DNA of 64,000 nucleotides from Roseivirga spongicola. GTDB lineage: Bacteria > Bacteroidota > Bacteroidia > Cytophagales > Cyclobacteriaceae. Position numbers and translations under genes: made by a program. The notes under the pieces were generated by a model. The model ran no database searches. It saw only the letters and a program-made list of their open reading frames with translations, and had not been told where the DNA came from. The stretch is from contig NZ_LRPC01000028.1 in NCBI RefSeq assembly GCF_001592965.1, forward strand, positions 372,001 through 436,000, given 5' to 3'. Positions 16,262 to 24,784 of the stretch are shown one piece after another. Each line of letters begins with the position of its first letter. Within the stretch, counting starts at the first letter, position 1.

Positions 16262-17425
16262 ATGGATCAACAAAAAATACAAATCTTCGATACCACATTG
16301 AGAGATGGCGAACAGGTGCCTGGCTGCAAGTTGAATACTGCCGAAAAGGTAGAAGTAGCCAAACGACTTGAAGCCCTAGGAGTAGATGTGATTGAAGCAG
16401 GTTTTCCTATTTCAAGCCCGGGAGATTTTGGCTCGGTAGAAGCCATAGCCAAGGTGGTGAAGAATGCAACGGTTTGTGGCCTGAGTCGTGCCGTTGAAAA
16501 AGACATTACAACAGCTGCAGAAGCACTAAAAAAAGCAGCTAGACCAAGAATTCATACAGGAATCGGTACTTCAGATTCCCACGTTATTCACAAACTGAGA
16601 ACCACAAGGGAAAAGGTAGTTGAGCGAGCCATAGCAGCCGTTTCGCTAGCTAAAAAGTATGTGGAAGACGTTGAGTTTTATGCTGAAGATGCAGGAAGGA
16701 CTGACAACGAGTTTCTTGCCTATGTGTGTGAGCAGGCGGTAAAGGCTGGTGCTACCGTTTTAAATATTCCCGATACAACAGGCTATTGCCTTCCTGAGGA
16801 ATATGGAGCGAAAATCAAATTCCTAAGGGAAAATGTAAAGGGTGTCCATAACGTGAGGCTTTCAACTCATTGCCATAACGATTTGGGAATGGCTACTGCC
16901 AACTCAATTGCTGGAGTATTGAATGGAGCTACTCAGATTGAGTGTACTATTAATGGCATTGGCGAAAGAGCAGGAAATACAGCTTTGGAAGAAGTGGTAA
17001 TGGTGCTTCGTCAGCACCCAGATTTAGCTAAATATACAGATATTAATACCCAACAGCTTAACGCTATTTCGCGCTATGTGTCTGAAACCATGCGTGTGCC
17101 TGTTCAGCCGAATAAGGCGATAGTAGGAGCTAATGCTTTTGCACATTCATCCGGAATTCATCAGGATGGAGTGATCAAAAACCGAGAAACCTACGAAATC
17201 ATCAATCCGCTAGATGTTGGGGTAGACCACTCCTCAATAGTGCTGACCGCCAGAAGTGGCCGGGCTGCATTGGCTTACAGGATGAAAAACCTGGGCTACG
17301 AGCTTACAAGAGATGAATTGGATGTTGTGTACGCTCAGTTCTTGAAAGTGGCTGATGATAAGAAAGAAGTGGAAGACGATGACTTACACGGTATTGCAGA
17401 GTATAAACAAAAGGTAGCGGTATAA
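16262..17425 (+). CDS. leuA: 2-isopropylmalate synthase, short form
   Basis: Condenses 2-ketoisovalerate and acetyl-CoA in the first step of leucine synthesis. It has 387 residues: a TIM barrel with [11 protein letters not shown] near the N-terminus and metal ligands in STHCHNDLG (about 202-210), followed by the linker region ([14 protein letters not shown]). It stops where the C-terminal allosteric LeuA domain of the ~510-residue enzymes would begin. Homocitrate and citramalate synthases are alternatives by length, but the leuCDB genes 1 nt downstream support IPMS. Confidence 0.92.
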   Translation: MDQQKIQIFDTTLRDGEQVPGCKLNTAEKVEVAKRLEALGVDVIEAGFPISSPGDFGSVEAIAKVVKNATVCGLSRAVEKDITTAAEALKKAARPRIHTGIGTSDSHVIHKLRTTREKVVERAIAAVSLAKKYVEDVEFYAEDAGRTDNEFLAYVCEQAVKAGATVLNIPDTTGYCLPEEYGAKIKFLRENVKGVHNVRLSTHCHNDLGMATANSIAGVLNGATQIECTINGIGERAGNTALEEVVMVLRQHPDLAKYTDINTQQLNAISRYVSETMRVPVQPNKAIVGANAFAHSSGIHQDGVIKNRETYEIINPLDVGVDHSSIVLTARSGRAALAYRMKNLGYELTRDELDVVYAQFLKVADDKKEVEDDDLHGIAEYKQKVAV

Positions 17426-17426
17426 T

Positions 17427-18821
17427 ATGGCGAAAACACTATTCGACAAGGTTTGGGATGCACACGTGGTCAAAAGCCTTGAAGGTGGAATTGATGTCTT
17501 GTATATCGATAGGCATTTAATTCACGAAGTAACGAGTCCACAGGCATTTTCGGAATTGGAAAGTCGTGGACTTGAGTTGTTCAGGAAAGATCAAATGGTG
17601 GCTACACCAGATCACAATGTTCCTACTAAGGATCAGCATTTACCTATTCAAGAGGAACTTTCTAAGCATCAGGTTGATACACTTTTGGCTAATTGTGCCA
17701 GGCATAATGTCACGCTTTATGGCTTAGGTCATCCATTTCAGGGAATTGTCCATGTAATTGGGCCGGAACTGGGAATTACGCTTCCTGGTAGAACTATGGT
17801 TTGTGGCGATTCACACACCTCAACACATGGAGCTTTCGGAGCCATTGCTTTCGGAATCGGAACGAGCCAGGTGGCACAAGTAATGGCTAGCCAATGTTTG
17901 CTTCAGTCGAAACCTAAAACCATGAGAATCACGATTGATGGTGAACTGAACAAGGGCGTTTATGCCAAGGACATTATTCTCTACATCATTTCTAAGCTCA
18001 CTGCTGCAGGCGGAACAGGCTACTTTGTGGAGTACGCTGGTTCGGCCATTCGTTCGCTTTCTATGGAGGCTAGAATGACCATCTGCAATATGAGTATTGA
18101 AATGGGTGCAAGAGGCGGAATGATTGCTCCTGACGAAACCACTTTCGAATATGTAAAGGGCAGAGAATTCTCACCGAAGGGGGCAGAATGGGACAAGGCC
18201 ATGGAGTATTGGAATACACTCTATTCTGATGAAGGAGCCACTTTCGACAAGGAATACAACTTTCCTGCGGCTGATATTGAGCCGATGATTACTTACGGAA
18301 CGAATCCGGGTATGGGCATCAAGATCACCGCGAACATTCCAGATAGATTGGCCGAAGCTGGTGAAGAAAGTTTCCAGAAATCATTGAAATACATGGGTTT
18401 TGAAGCAGGAGAGAGCCTGTTGGGTAAACCAATTGATTATGTGTTTATCGGAAGCTGTACCAATTCCAGAATTGAAGATTTACGCATTGTGGCCGATTAC
18501 GTGAAAGGCAAAAGAAAAGCCGAAAACGTGAATGCCATGATTGTGCCTGGTTCAAAACAAGTTGAAAAGCAGGCTAAAGCTGAAGGAATTGATAAAGTGC
18601 TGGCCGAAGCAGGTTTCGAACTGAGAGAACCGGGTTGTAGTGCTTGTTTGGGCATGAATGAAGACAAGGTGCCTGCTGGGTCATACTGTGTGTCAACTTC
18701 AAACAGAAATTTTGAAGGAAGACAGGGGCCAGGAGCTAGAACATTATTGGCCAGCCCCTTGGTGGCGGCTGTAACGGCTATTGAGGGCAAGATTGTGGAC
18801 ATTAGTAAACACCTGAATTGA
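17427..18821 (+). CDS. leuC: 3-isopropylmalate dehydratase, large subunit
   Basis: Aconitase-family subunit that binds the 4Fe-4S cluster and isomerises 2- to 3-isopropylmalate with LeuD. It has 464 residues, the standard length. The cluster cysteines are visible in GSCTNSR (near 340) and GCSACLGMN (near 402-410). [15 protein letters not shown] is the conserved substrate-site segment. It starts 1 nt after the leuA stop (TAA-T-ATG), an arrangement favouring translational coupling. Confidence 0.97.
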   Translation: MAKTLFDKVWDAHVVKSLEGGIDVLYIDRHLIHEVTSPQAFSELESRGLELFRKDQMVATPDHNVPTKDQHLPIQEELSKHQVDTLLANCARHNVTLYGLGHPFQGIVHVIGPELGITLPGRTMVCGDSHTSTHGAFGAIAFGIGTSQVAQVMASQCLLQSKPKTMRITIDGELNKGVYAKDIILYIISKLTAAGGTGYFVEYAGSAIRSLSMEARMTICNMSIEMGARGGMIAPDETTFEYVKGREFSPKGAEWDKAMEYWNTLYSDEGATFDKEYNFPAADIEPMITYGTNPGMGIKITANIPDRLAEAGEESFQKSLKYMGFEAGESLLGKPIDYVFIGSCTNSRIEDLRIVADYVKGKRKAENVNAMIVPGSKQVEKQAKAEGIDKVLAEAGFELREPGCSACLGMNEDKVPAGSYCVSTSNRNFEGRQGPGARTLLASPLVAAVTAIEGKIVDISKHLN

Positions 18822-18822
18822 G

Positions 18823-19410
18823 ATGGAGAAGTTTAATAAAGTAGTTTCTACGGCAGTGCCAATGCCGATTGAAGATATAGATACCGATCAGATTATCCCT
18901 GCAAGGTTCCTCAAGGCTACTAGCCGGGATGGTTTTGGTGATAACCTTTTCAGGGACTGGAGATATGTTCAGGGCAATCAGCCGAAGCCTGATTTTGTAT
19001 TGAATGATTCCACCTATTCAGGAGAAATATTAGTAGCAGGCAAGAACTTCGGTTGTGGTTCTTCAAGGGAGCATGCCGCTTGGGCCTTGTATGACTATGG
19101 TTTCAAAGTGGTGGTTTCAAGCTTCTTTGCAGATATTTTTAAGGGTAATGCGTTGAACAATGGCCTTTTGCCAGTTCAGGTTTCAGAAGCCTTCTTGAAA
19201 GAACTATTGGCTGCTATTAAGGCTAATCCATCTACTGAAATCACTGTTGACTTGCCTGCACAGACTATCAGTTTTGATGAAAAATCAGAAAGTTTTGAGG
19301 TGAATTCGTACAAGAAAGAGTGTCTGTTGAACGGATATGATGATATCGATTTTTTAGTAAGTATTAAGGATGAAATAGAGGAGTATGAGGCCTCTTCAAT
19401 GGTAATATAA
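18823..19410 (+). CDS. leuD: 3-isopropylmalate dehydratase, small subunit
   Basis: 195 residues. Contains [12 protein letters not shown] near the N-terminus and the swivelling-domain motif [17 protein letters not shown], both diagnostic of LeuD. It forms the heterodimer with LeuC. The start is 1 nt after the leuC stop and the stop is 1 nt before leuB. Confidence 0.97.
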   Translation: MEKFNKVVSTAVPMPIEDIDTDQIIPARFLKATSRDGFGDNLFRDWRYVQGNQPKPDFVLNDSTYSGEILVAGKNFGCGSSREHAAWALYDYGFKVVVSSFFADIFKGNALNNGLLPVQVSEAFLKELLAAIKANPSTEITVDLPAQTISFDEKSESFEVNSYKKECLLNGYDDIDFLVSIKDEIEEYEASSMVI

Positions 19411-19411
19411 T

Positions 19412-20524
19412 ATGGGAGTGAAGAAGAAAATTGGCGTATTGCCCGGAGATGGAATTGGCCCTGAAGTAGTTGCTGAAGCCATAAAAGTGTTAAATGCCGT
19501 AGCTGAAAAATATGGTCATACGTTTACCTATAGCTATGGCGATGTTGGTGCTATTGCCATCGATAAGACTGGTGAGCCACTGCCAGATGAGACATTGGAT
19601 ATCTGTGAACAGTCTGATGCATTTCTTTTCGGAGCCATTGGCCATCCGAAATACGATAATGACCCGAAAGCGAAGGTTAGGCCTGAGCAAGGTTTGTTGA
19701 AGCTAAGAAAGAGCCTCGGACTTTACGCGAATATTAGGCCTGTAACGGCTTATGATAGTTTGTTACACATGTCTCCGTTAAAAACTGAGAAAATAAAGGG
19801 GGTTGATATAGTTGTTTATAGAGAGCTAACTGGAGGTATTTATTTTGGAGAAAAGGGAAGAACAGAAGATGGTGCATACGATCACTGTACTTACTCCAAT
19901 TATGAGATAGATCGCATTGCACATCTAGCCTTCCAGTCGGCTCAAAATCGCAGAAAACATGTGACTTTGGTTGATAAGGCCAATGTGCTGGAGACCTCCA
20001 GGCTTTGGAGGGAAAGGGTAACAGAAATTGCCAAGGAATATCCAGAGGTGAAGCTAGACGCTATGTTTGTCGACAATGCAGCTATGCAAATGATTCAAAA
20101 CCCTAAGCAGTTCGATGTGATTCTTACAGAGAACATGTTTGGTGATATCATTTCCGATGAGGCCTCAGTAATTGGTGGTTCTCTGGGTTTGTTGCCATCG
20201 GCTTCTGTAGGAGACAAAACTGCTATGTTCGAACCTATTCATGGTTCATATCCGCAAGCAACCGGTCAGAATATTGCCAATCCATTGGCTACTATTTTAT
20301 CAGCAGCTATGATGCTAGATCATCTCGGACTGATTGATGAAGCCATTGAAGTACGTCAGGCAGTGAATGCTTCATTGAGAAATGGCATGGTCACCTCAGA
20401 CTTGGCCAAAGAGCAGAGCTACGGAACAGACAGAGTAGGAGACTTTATTGTCAACTGTATTTCAGATGGTGAGGAGTCTTGTGCGCAATCGAATATTCAG
20501 GCAGGCCTCAGTACTATCATTTAG
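19412..20524 (+). CDS. leuB: 3-isopropylmalate dehydrogenase
   Basis: NAD- and Mg-dependent oxidative decarboxylation of 3-isopropylmalate. It has 370 residues. The N-terminal VLPGDGIGPEV, the substrate segment LLKLRKSLGLYANIRP and the metal/NAD motifs (LTENMFGDIISDEA, GSLGLLPSAS, EPIHGSYP) are all present. Last gene of leuACDB. Its end overlaps by 8 bp the 3' end of the convergent kinase-like gene, so no separate terminator fits between them. Confidence 0.97.
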   Translation: MGVKKKIGVLPGDGIGPEVVAEAIKVLNAVAEKYGHTFTYSYGDVGAIAIDKTGEPLPDETLDICEQSDAFLFGAIGHPKYDNDPKAKVRPEQGLLKLRKSLGLYANIRPVTAYDSLLHMSPLKTEKIKGVDIVVYRELTGGIYFGEKGRTEDGAYDHCTYSNYEIDRIAHLAFQSAQNRRKHVTLVDKANVLETSRLWRERVTEIAKEYPEVKLDAMFVDNAAMQMIQNPKQFDVILTENMFGDIISDEASVIGGSLGLLPSASVGDKTAMFEPIHGSYPQATGQNIANPLATILSAAMMLDHLGLIDEAIEVRQAVNASLRNGMVTSDLAKEQSYGTDRVGDFIVNCISDGEESCAQSNIQAGLSTII

Positions 20525-21851
20525 TTTCTGCTTGACCTTCTTGAGTAAAGGCAGTTATCAAAACATAGAAGGTGGTTCCATCTCTTGAGGTAGATTCCAC
20601 CTTTATTTGTCCATTCAATGAGCCTATGAGTTTACGGGCAGTGGTTAAGCCAATTCCCAAACCACTGGTATTGGCACTATTATCTCCTCTGTAAAAAAGA
20701 TCAAATATTTGCTTTAACTCGCTTTTCTTCAACGTGGCTCCTTTGGTATTGACATTGAATTGAAATGATTCGGAGTTTACCGAATATTGAAACTTGATAA
20801 TGGAGCCTAGGGTAGAGTACTTTATGGCATTTGAAAGAAAGACTTTTAGGAGCATTTCTAACCCTTCCTTATTACTATAAAACTTGAGTGTTTCTTCTTC
20901 TAAGCAGTCTACTTGAAATTCATTTCTGCCTTGACATTCGAGTTTTGCCCTGTCTAAGGCAGTGTATACTAATTTAGTTATATTTATTTCAGTAGCAGAA
21001 TCGTGTAGATTTAGTAAATCTAGCTCATGAAAATAGAGCACATCGTCCATCATTTCTGCAATATTCTTCACAGAGCCCAATATTCTATTTAAATGCTTGT
21101 CCATGCCAGTACTTAGTTCTGGAGTAATCATTTCTATGAGTTGTGCAGAAGAGGTGATTGTAGTTAGTGGGCTTCTAAATTGCTTAGAGATCGATTGAAC
21201 CAATTGTGCTCGCATATCAGCAAAGTCCTTTTCCTCCTGCAAATCACTGATTAGTTGGGCCTTCTCCTGTTGTGTTTCAGATACTTTATTACGGAGGTTG
21301 ATAAGAGTCTTTTGAAGCTCAGCAGTTTGTAACTGTACATATTGATTCAGGTGCTTTTGAATAAGTCTATGTTCTATTTGGCTCATCACCATATTAGAGA
21401 GACTTTTCAGACGGCTTTTTTCGATGTCCGATAGCCTTCTAGGCTTGGTATCCATTACGCAAAGAGTGCCTAGCGTAAATCCGTTCCTGTCTTTAATAGG
21501 TGCACCAGCATAGAATTTTAATGATTGATCATCAATGAAAACAGTTGATGAAGAGAATTTGGGATCATTGCTTAAGTCTTCAATTTCCAAAATATCATTA
21601 TCGTCATTCAAGATTTCGGCACAAACAGCTTCAGACCTTTTGGTTTCTTTGGTGTTCAATCCTACCACAGATTTATACCAAACTCGGTCTTTATCTATAA
21701 ATGAAATGGTTGAAACTGGCGTATTGAAGAGCTCTACACTGATTTCAGTGATTATATCGAATTCTTGCTCTTGAGGCGTGTCTAGAATTCTATATGCAAT
21801 AAGTGTCTCTAAGCGTGATTCTTCGCGCTTAGCAGTCTTGGGTATTTTCAT
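20517..21851 (-). CDS. GAF-domain histidine-kinase-like protein lacking the phosphoacceptor His
   Basis: 444 residues. A GAF domain (about 25-160; FIDKDRVWYKSVVGL, FYAGAPI...LGTLCVMD) is followed by a coiled-coil (about 165-215), a dimerisation region and an HATPase domain. In the H-box the usual SHEFRTPL reads SKQFRSPL, with Lys223 where His is expected. The N-box Asn341 (NAIKYS) and the G2 loop GLGIGL are present, but the G1 motif DxGxG is degraded (VNTKGATL). It may bind ligand and act as a scaffold or phosphatase rather than an autokinase. No receiver gene lies nearby. Confidence 0.85.
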   Translation of the reverse strand: MKIPKTAKREESRLETLIAYRILDTPQEQEFDIITEISVELFNTPVSTISFIDKDRVWYKSVVGLNTKETKRSEAVCAEILNDDNDILEIEDLSNDPKFSSSTVFIDDQSLKFYAGAPIKDRNGFTLGTLCVMDTKPRRLSDIEKSRLKSLSNMVMSQIEHRLIQKHLNQYVQLQTAELQKTLINLRNKVSETQQEKAQLISDLQEEKDFADMRAQLVQSISKQFRSPLTTITSSAQLIEMITPELSTGMDKHLNRILGSVKNIAEMMDDVLYFHELDLLNLHDSATEINITKLVYTALDRAKLECQGRNEFQVDCLEEETLKFYSNKEGLEMLLKVFLSNAIKYSTLGSIIKFQYSVNSESFQFNVNTKGATLKKSELKQIFDLFYRGDNSANTSGLGIGLTTARKLIGSLNGQIKVESTSRDGTTFYVLITAFTQEGQAETK

Positions 21852-22000
21852 GTTGAGGTGCTCTTTACTACAGAATTTGTGGGTTATCTAGAGGCTGATT
21901 TATCCGGAGTAACAGCATTGCTTAGCCCGTTCTTGTAATAATGATCTATGAATATACTTATCAAAAACTTTTTATGGTAATATTTCTCGGAATCATATTC

Positions 22001-22016
22001 ATTTTAATATTAAAAT
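22001..22016. promoter_or_regulatory. Perfect 16-bp palindrome upstream of the GPP34 gene
   Basis: ATTTTAATATTAAAAT is its own reverse complement and lies 50 bp before the start of the GPP34 gene. It is flanked by a 14-bp direct repeat, CGGAATCATATTCA (from 21989) and CGGAATCATACTCA (from 22046). This arrangement suggests an operator, although chance is possible in AT-rich DNA. Confidence 0.3.
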
Positions 22017-22066
22017 GATCGATTGCTTTAAGCTTTTGGTATCTTCGGAATCATACTCAAAAACTC

Positions 22067-22744
22067 ATGAAATTAAATCTGCTGGAAGAATATTTATTAC
22101 TTGCTTTAGATGATGATAGGGGCAAGTTTGTAATTGATTCAACACGTTTGCATTACGGTTTTGCTGGTGCGGTGCTATTGGAACTTGCACTGCGAGGAAA
22201 GATTCAGGTAGAAGGTGAAAAATTGATACTTCGAGACGATACCTATGAACCAGAAATGTCGGTTAACAAAATGATCGATGTGATTAGAGAACAAGACAGT
22301 CCTACCTTAAAAAAGTCAATTCAATCTCTGGCAAGGAAATCTTCCGAGATTAAAAACGACACTTTACAAAGGCTGATTAACAAGGGGATTCTCAAAAAAG
22401 AAGAGCATAAGGTGCTTTGGATTATTCCATATGAAAAATATCCAACCTCAGATCTGACTCCTGAGAACAAAGTAAGAAAGCGTTTAGACGATGTTTTAAG
22501 CTCTGAGTCTACCATAGACCCTCACGATCTGATGCTCTTGAGTTTAATAGATGCCACAGACCTAACCAAAGAGGCTTTTAGAGACAAAGATGACTACAAA
22601 GCCATTAATAGAAAGATAAAAGAAGTTACCAAAGACATGAAGGTAAGCCAGGTCATTAATAAGAGTATCAGAGAAATTCAAGCAGCTATAATGATAGCCA
22701 TTACTTCTTCGATAATCGTTACCAGCGTGGCAACCAATAGCTAG
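22067..22744 (+). CDS. GPP34 family protein (GOLPH3/Vps74-like)
   Basis: 225 residues. The N-terminal block LLEEYLLLALDDDRGKF, the following YGFAGAVLLELALRGKI and the central GILKKEEHKVLWIIPYEKYP match the GPP34 fold seen in Golgi phosphoprotein 3 and in many bacteria. In eukaryotes the family binds phosphatidylinositol-4-phosphate and glycosyltransferases; the bacterial role is unknown. A hydrophobic stretch at about 207-221 (AAIMIAITSSIIVTS) may anchor it to the membrane. Monocistronic by appearance. Confidence 0.8.
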   Translation: MKLNLLEEYLLLALDDDRGKFVIDSTRLHYGFAGAVLLELALRGKIQVEGEKLILRDDTYEPEMSVNKMIDVIREQDSPTLKKSIQSLARKSSEIKNDTLQRLINKGILKKEEHKVLWIIPYEKYPTSDLTPENKVRKRLDDVLSSESTIDPHDLMLLSLIDATDLTKEAFRDKDDYKAINRKIKEVTKDMKVSQVINKSIREIQAAIMIAITSSIIVTSVATNS

Positions 22745-22766
22745 TGAACATTTTTAAACCTTCTGA

Positions 22767-22795
22767 TTGCCATTTGAAGGGACTTCTTATTTTTG
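22767..22795 (+). promoter_or_regulatory. Bacteroidota-type housekeeping promoter for yebC
   Basis: TTG at 22767-22769, an 18-nt spacer, then TATTTTTG at 22788-22795, an exact match to the TAnnTTTG -7 consensus of this phylum. The start codon of yebC is 21 nt downstream. Confidence 0.55.
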
Positions 22796-22816
22796 CAGCG
22801 AGAAAATTAATTTAAT

Positions 22817-23545
22817 ATGGGAAGAGCATTTGAATATCGGAAAGCCGCCAAAATGAAACGTTGGGATAAGATGTCCCGCATATTTCCAAAACTGGCTAAA
22901 GCCATTACTATGGCCGCCAAAGAAGGTGGAGGAGATCCTGATATGAATGCTTCGCTGCGTACGGCTATCCAAAACGCCAAAGCGCAGAACATGCCCAAAG
23001 ACAATATCGATGCGGCTATTAAAAGGGCTACTAGCAAAGATGTTGAGGCCTACGTAGAAATCAATTATGAGGGAAAGGGTCCTCACGGGGTTTTGGTATT
23101 TGTAGAATGTGCTACAGATAATCAAAACAGAACTGTAGCCAATGTTAAGTCATACTTCAATAAAGCTGGTGGCGGTTTAGTGCCTAATGGTTCGCTAGAG
23201 TTTATGTTCTCTAGAAAGGCTGTTTTTGAGTTTGAGAAAACTGAAGAAATGGATCTTGAAGAATTAGAGCTTGAGTTAATCGATGCTGGACTTGAGGAAA
23301 TCGATTCTCATACAGACGAAGAAGAAGGTACTACTACGGTTTATGCTTATGCAGATTACACCAAGTTTGGTTCAATGCAAGAAGGCTTAGAAGGTCTGAA
23401 TATTGAAGTGAAGAATGCAGCACTTAAAAGATTCGCTACCTCACCAGTAGAATTTAACGATGAGCAGCTAGAAGAGATTGAAAAGATGCTCGACAAGCTA
23501 GAAGACGATGATGATGTGCAAGCAGTATATACAAATATTGCTTAG
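22817..23545 (+). CDS. yebC: YebC/PmpR family protein
   Basis: 242 residues, standard length. The N-terminus [18 protein letters not shown] and the [14 protein letters not shown] segment are family hallmarks, in the RKA...RWDKM variant seen in Bacteroidota. Members were described as DNA-binding transcription regulators. Newer work links some of them to translation of difficult sequences such as proline stretches, so the exact role is open. The protein is acidic with no TM. A good promoter precedes it and a terminator follows. Confidence 0.93.
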   Translation: MGRAFEYRKAAKMKRWDKMSRIFPKLAKAITMAAKEGGGDPDMNASLRTAIQNAKAQNMPKDNIDAAIKRATSKDVEAYVEINYEGKGPHGVLVFVECATDNQNRTVANVKSYFNKAGGGLVPNGSLEFMFSRKAVFEFEKTEEMDLEELELELIDAGLEEIDSHTDEEEGTTTVYAYADYTKFGSMQEGLEGLNIEVKNAALKRFATSPVEFNDEQLEEIEKMLDKLEDDDDVQAVYTNIA

Positions 23546-23572
23546 TTAAAATACTGAAAATCAAATATTTGA

Positions 23573-23597
23573 AGCCTCTTATTGTGAGGCTTTTTTT
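23573..23597 (+). terminator. Terminator of yebC
   Basis: AGCCTC and GAGGCT form a stem around an 8-nt loop, followed by seven T. It is 27 nt after the yebC stop. Confidence 0.75.
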
Positions 23598-23649
23598 ATG
23601 TCTTTTCATTTTTGGCATCATTTTGGGAAAATGGGTAGTAACATCAACC

Positions 23650-23658
23650 AAAGGAGGT
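23650..23658 (+). promoter_or_regulatory. Strong Shine-Dalgarno site before a lipoprotein gene
   Basis: AAAGGAGGT ends 4 nt before the ATG at 23663 and is a near-full complement of the 16S anti-SD tail. Almost no other gene in the window has such a site, as expected for Bacteroidota, so this one stands out and fixes the start. Confidence 0.55.
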
Positions 23659-23662
23659 CAAT

Positions 23663-24073
23663 ATGAAAAAAGGTTTACTCATTTTATCGGTCATAGTTTT
23701 TTTGAGTAGTTGTGATGTATGGGTTGTAGAGGTTCCATACGATTCTAGAGACAACTTCACAGGAAGGTTTAGTGTAGAGGAATACAGCGAAACTTACGAT
23801 TTACTCACCAAGTATAATGTTAGAATACTAAAAGATGGAGATCCCCACAGTAGTGTAGTCTACATCCGTAACTTCTACGGAATAGATGTAGAGGTATTTG
23901 CCGAGGTTTACGGTGATAGACTCACAATTCCTAGACAAGTAATAGATGGATATGTCATACAGGGGACAGGAAGAATAGACTATGGAGACGTAGTTTTGAG
24001 TTACTCAGTAGAAGATAGATTAGACAATAGTGGACTGGTAGATTTTTGTAACACCGTCTACTTCAGAAGATAA
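23663..24073 (+). CDS. Small predicted lipoprotein, unknown function
   Basis: 136 residues. The N-terminus is a lipoprotein signal (KKGLLILSVIVFLSSC) with Cys17 as the lipidation site, after which the chain is strand-rich and acidic (DSRDNFTGRF, YSETYDLLTKY). No family recognised. It may be a small beta-sandwich on the periplasmic face of a membrane. It stands alone between two terminators, with an unusually strong ribosome-binding site. Confidence 0.75.
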   Translation: MKKGLLILSVIVFLSSCDVWVVEVPYDSRDNFTGRFSVEEYSETYDLLTKYNVRILKDGDPHSSVVYIRNFYGIDVEVFAEVYGDRLTIPRQVIDGYVIQGTGRIDYGDVVLSYSVEDRLDNSGLVDFCNTVYFRR

Positions 24074-24094
24074 ATGTTGTTTTGAGTTTTGATC

Positions 24095-24127
24095 AGGGTC
24101 TGCCCAATTCGGGCAGGCCTTATTTTT
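24095..24127 (+). terminator. Terminator after the lipoprotein gene
   Basis: The stem (GGTCTGCCC / GGGCAGGCC, one G-T pair) has the loop AATTC and a T-rich tail, starting 22 nt after the stop at 24073. Confidence 0.75.
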
Positions 24128-24182
24128 TGAACATAATGGACTAACTTGGGTTGAAACCACATAACTTTAATCAAAAAGAATT

Positions 24183-24680
24183 ATGGCTAAAATCACCTTA
24201 GGAGGTAATGAAACTAATACCAATGGAACGCTTCCTGCAGTTGGTACTACCTTAAATAATTACACTTTTGTAAAGAATGATATGGCTCCTGTAAGCCTCT
24301 CGGATTTCAAGGGCAAAAACCTAATCTTGAATATTTTTCCAAGTGTAGATACTTCGGTTTGTGCTACTTCTGTTCGAAACTTCAACAAAGAAGCCGCTAA
24401 CATGGACGATACTGCCGTGCTTTGTATTTCTAAAGATCTACCGTTTGCGTTGAATCGTTTTTGTGGTGCTGAGGGTATCGAAAATGTAACCGTAGCTTCA
24501 GATTTCAAAGTGCCACAATTTGCTGAAGACATGGGGTTAAAAATAGTAGATGGTGTTTTTGAAGGCCTAGACTCCCGAGTTATCATTGTGCTAGATAAAA
24601 AGGGCAATGTCATTTATACCGAACAAGTACCAGAAGTTGGCCAAGAACCTGACTATGAGGCGGCATTAGCTGCCATATAG
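24183..24680 (+). CDS. tpx: Thiol peroxidase Tpx
   Basis: Thioredoxin-dependent atypical 2-Cys peroxiredoxin that reduces hydrogen and alkyl peroxides. It has 165 residues. Peroxidatic Cys60 lies in SVDTSVCATSVR and resolving Cys94 in LNRFCGAEGI, the spacing seen in E. coli Tpx. No signal peptide, so cytosolic. It is flanked by terminators and is therefore a single-gene unit. Confidence 0.95.
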   Translation: MAKITLGGNETNTNGTLPAVGTTLNNYTFVKNDMAPVSLSDFKGKNLILNIFPSVDTSVCATSVRNFNKEAANMDDTAVLCISKDLPFALNRFCGAEGIENVTVASDFKVPQFAEDMGLKIVDGVFEGLDSRVIIVLDKKGNVIYTEQVPEVGQEPDYEAALAAI

Positions 24681-24700
24681 GGATTCAAAACATAGCTTAA

Positions 24701-24736
24701 TCCACCGTTAGCAAAACTGCCAGCGGTGGATTTTTT
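24701..24736 (+). terminator. Terminator of tpx
   Basis: TCCACCG and CGGTGGA form the stem, with further internal pairing (GTTAGC/GCCAGC-like), followed by six T. It begins 20 nt after the tpx stop. Confidence 0.8.
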
Positions 24737-24784
24737 ATAACTTCCTATTTTTACTTCCGTACTAAAGGCATCAAACCTAATTCT

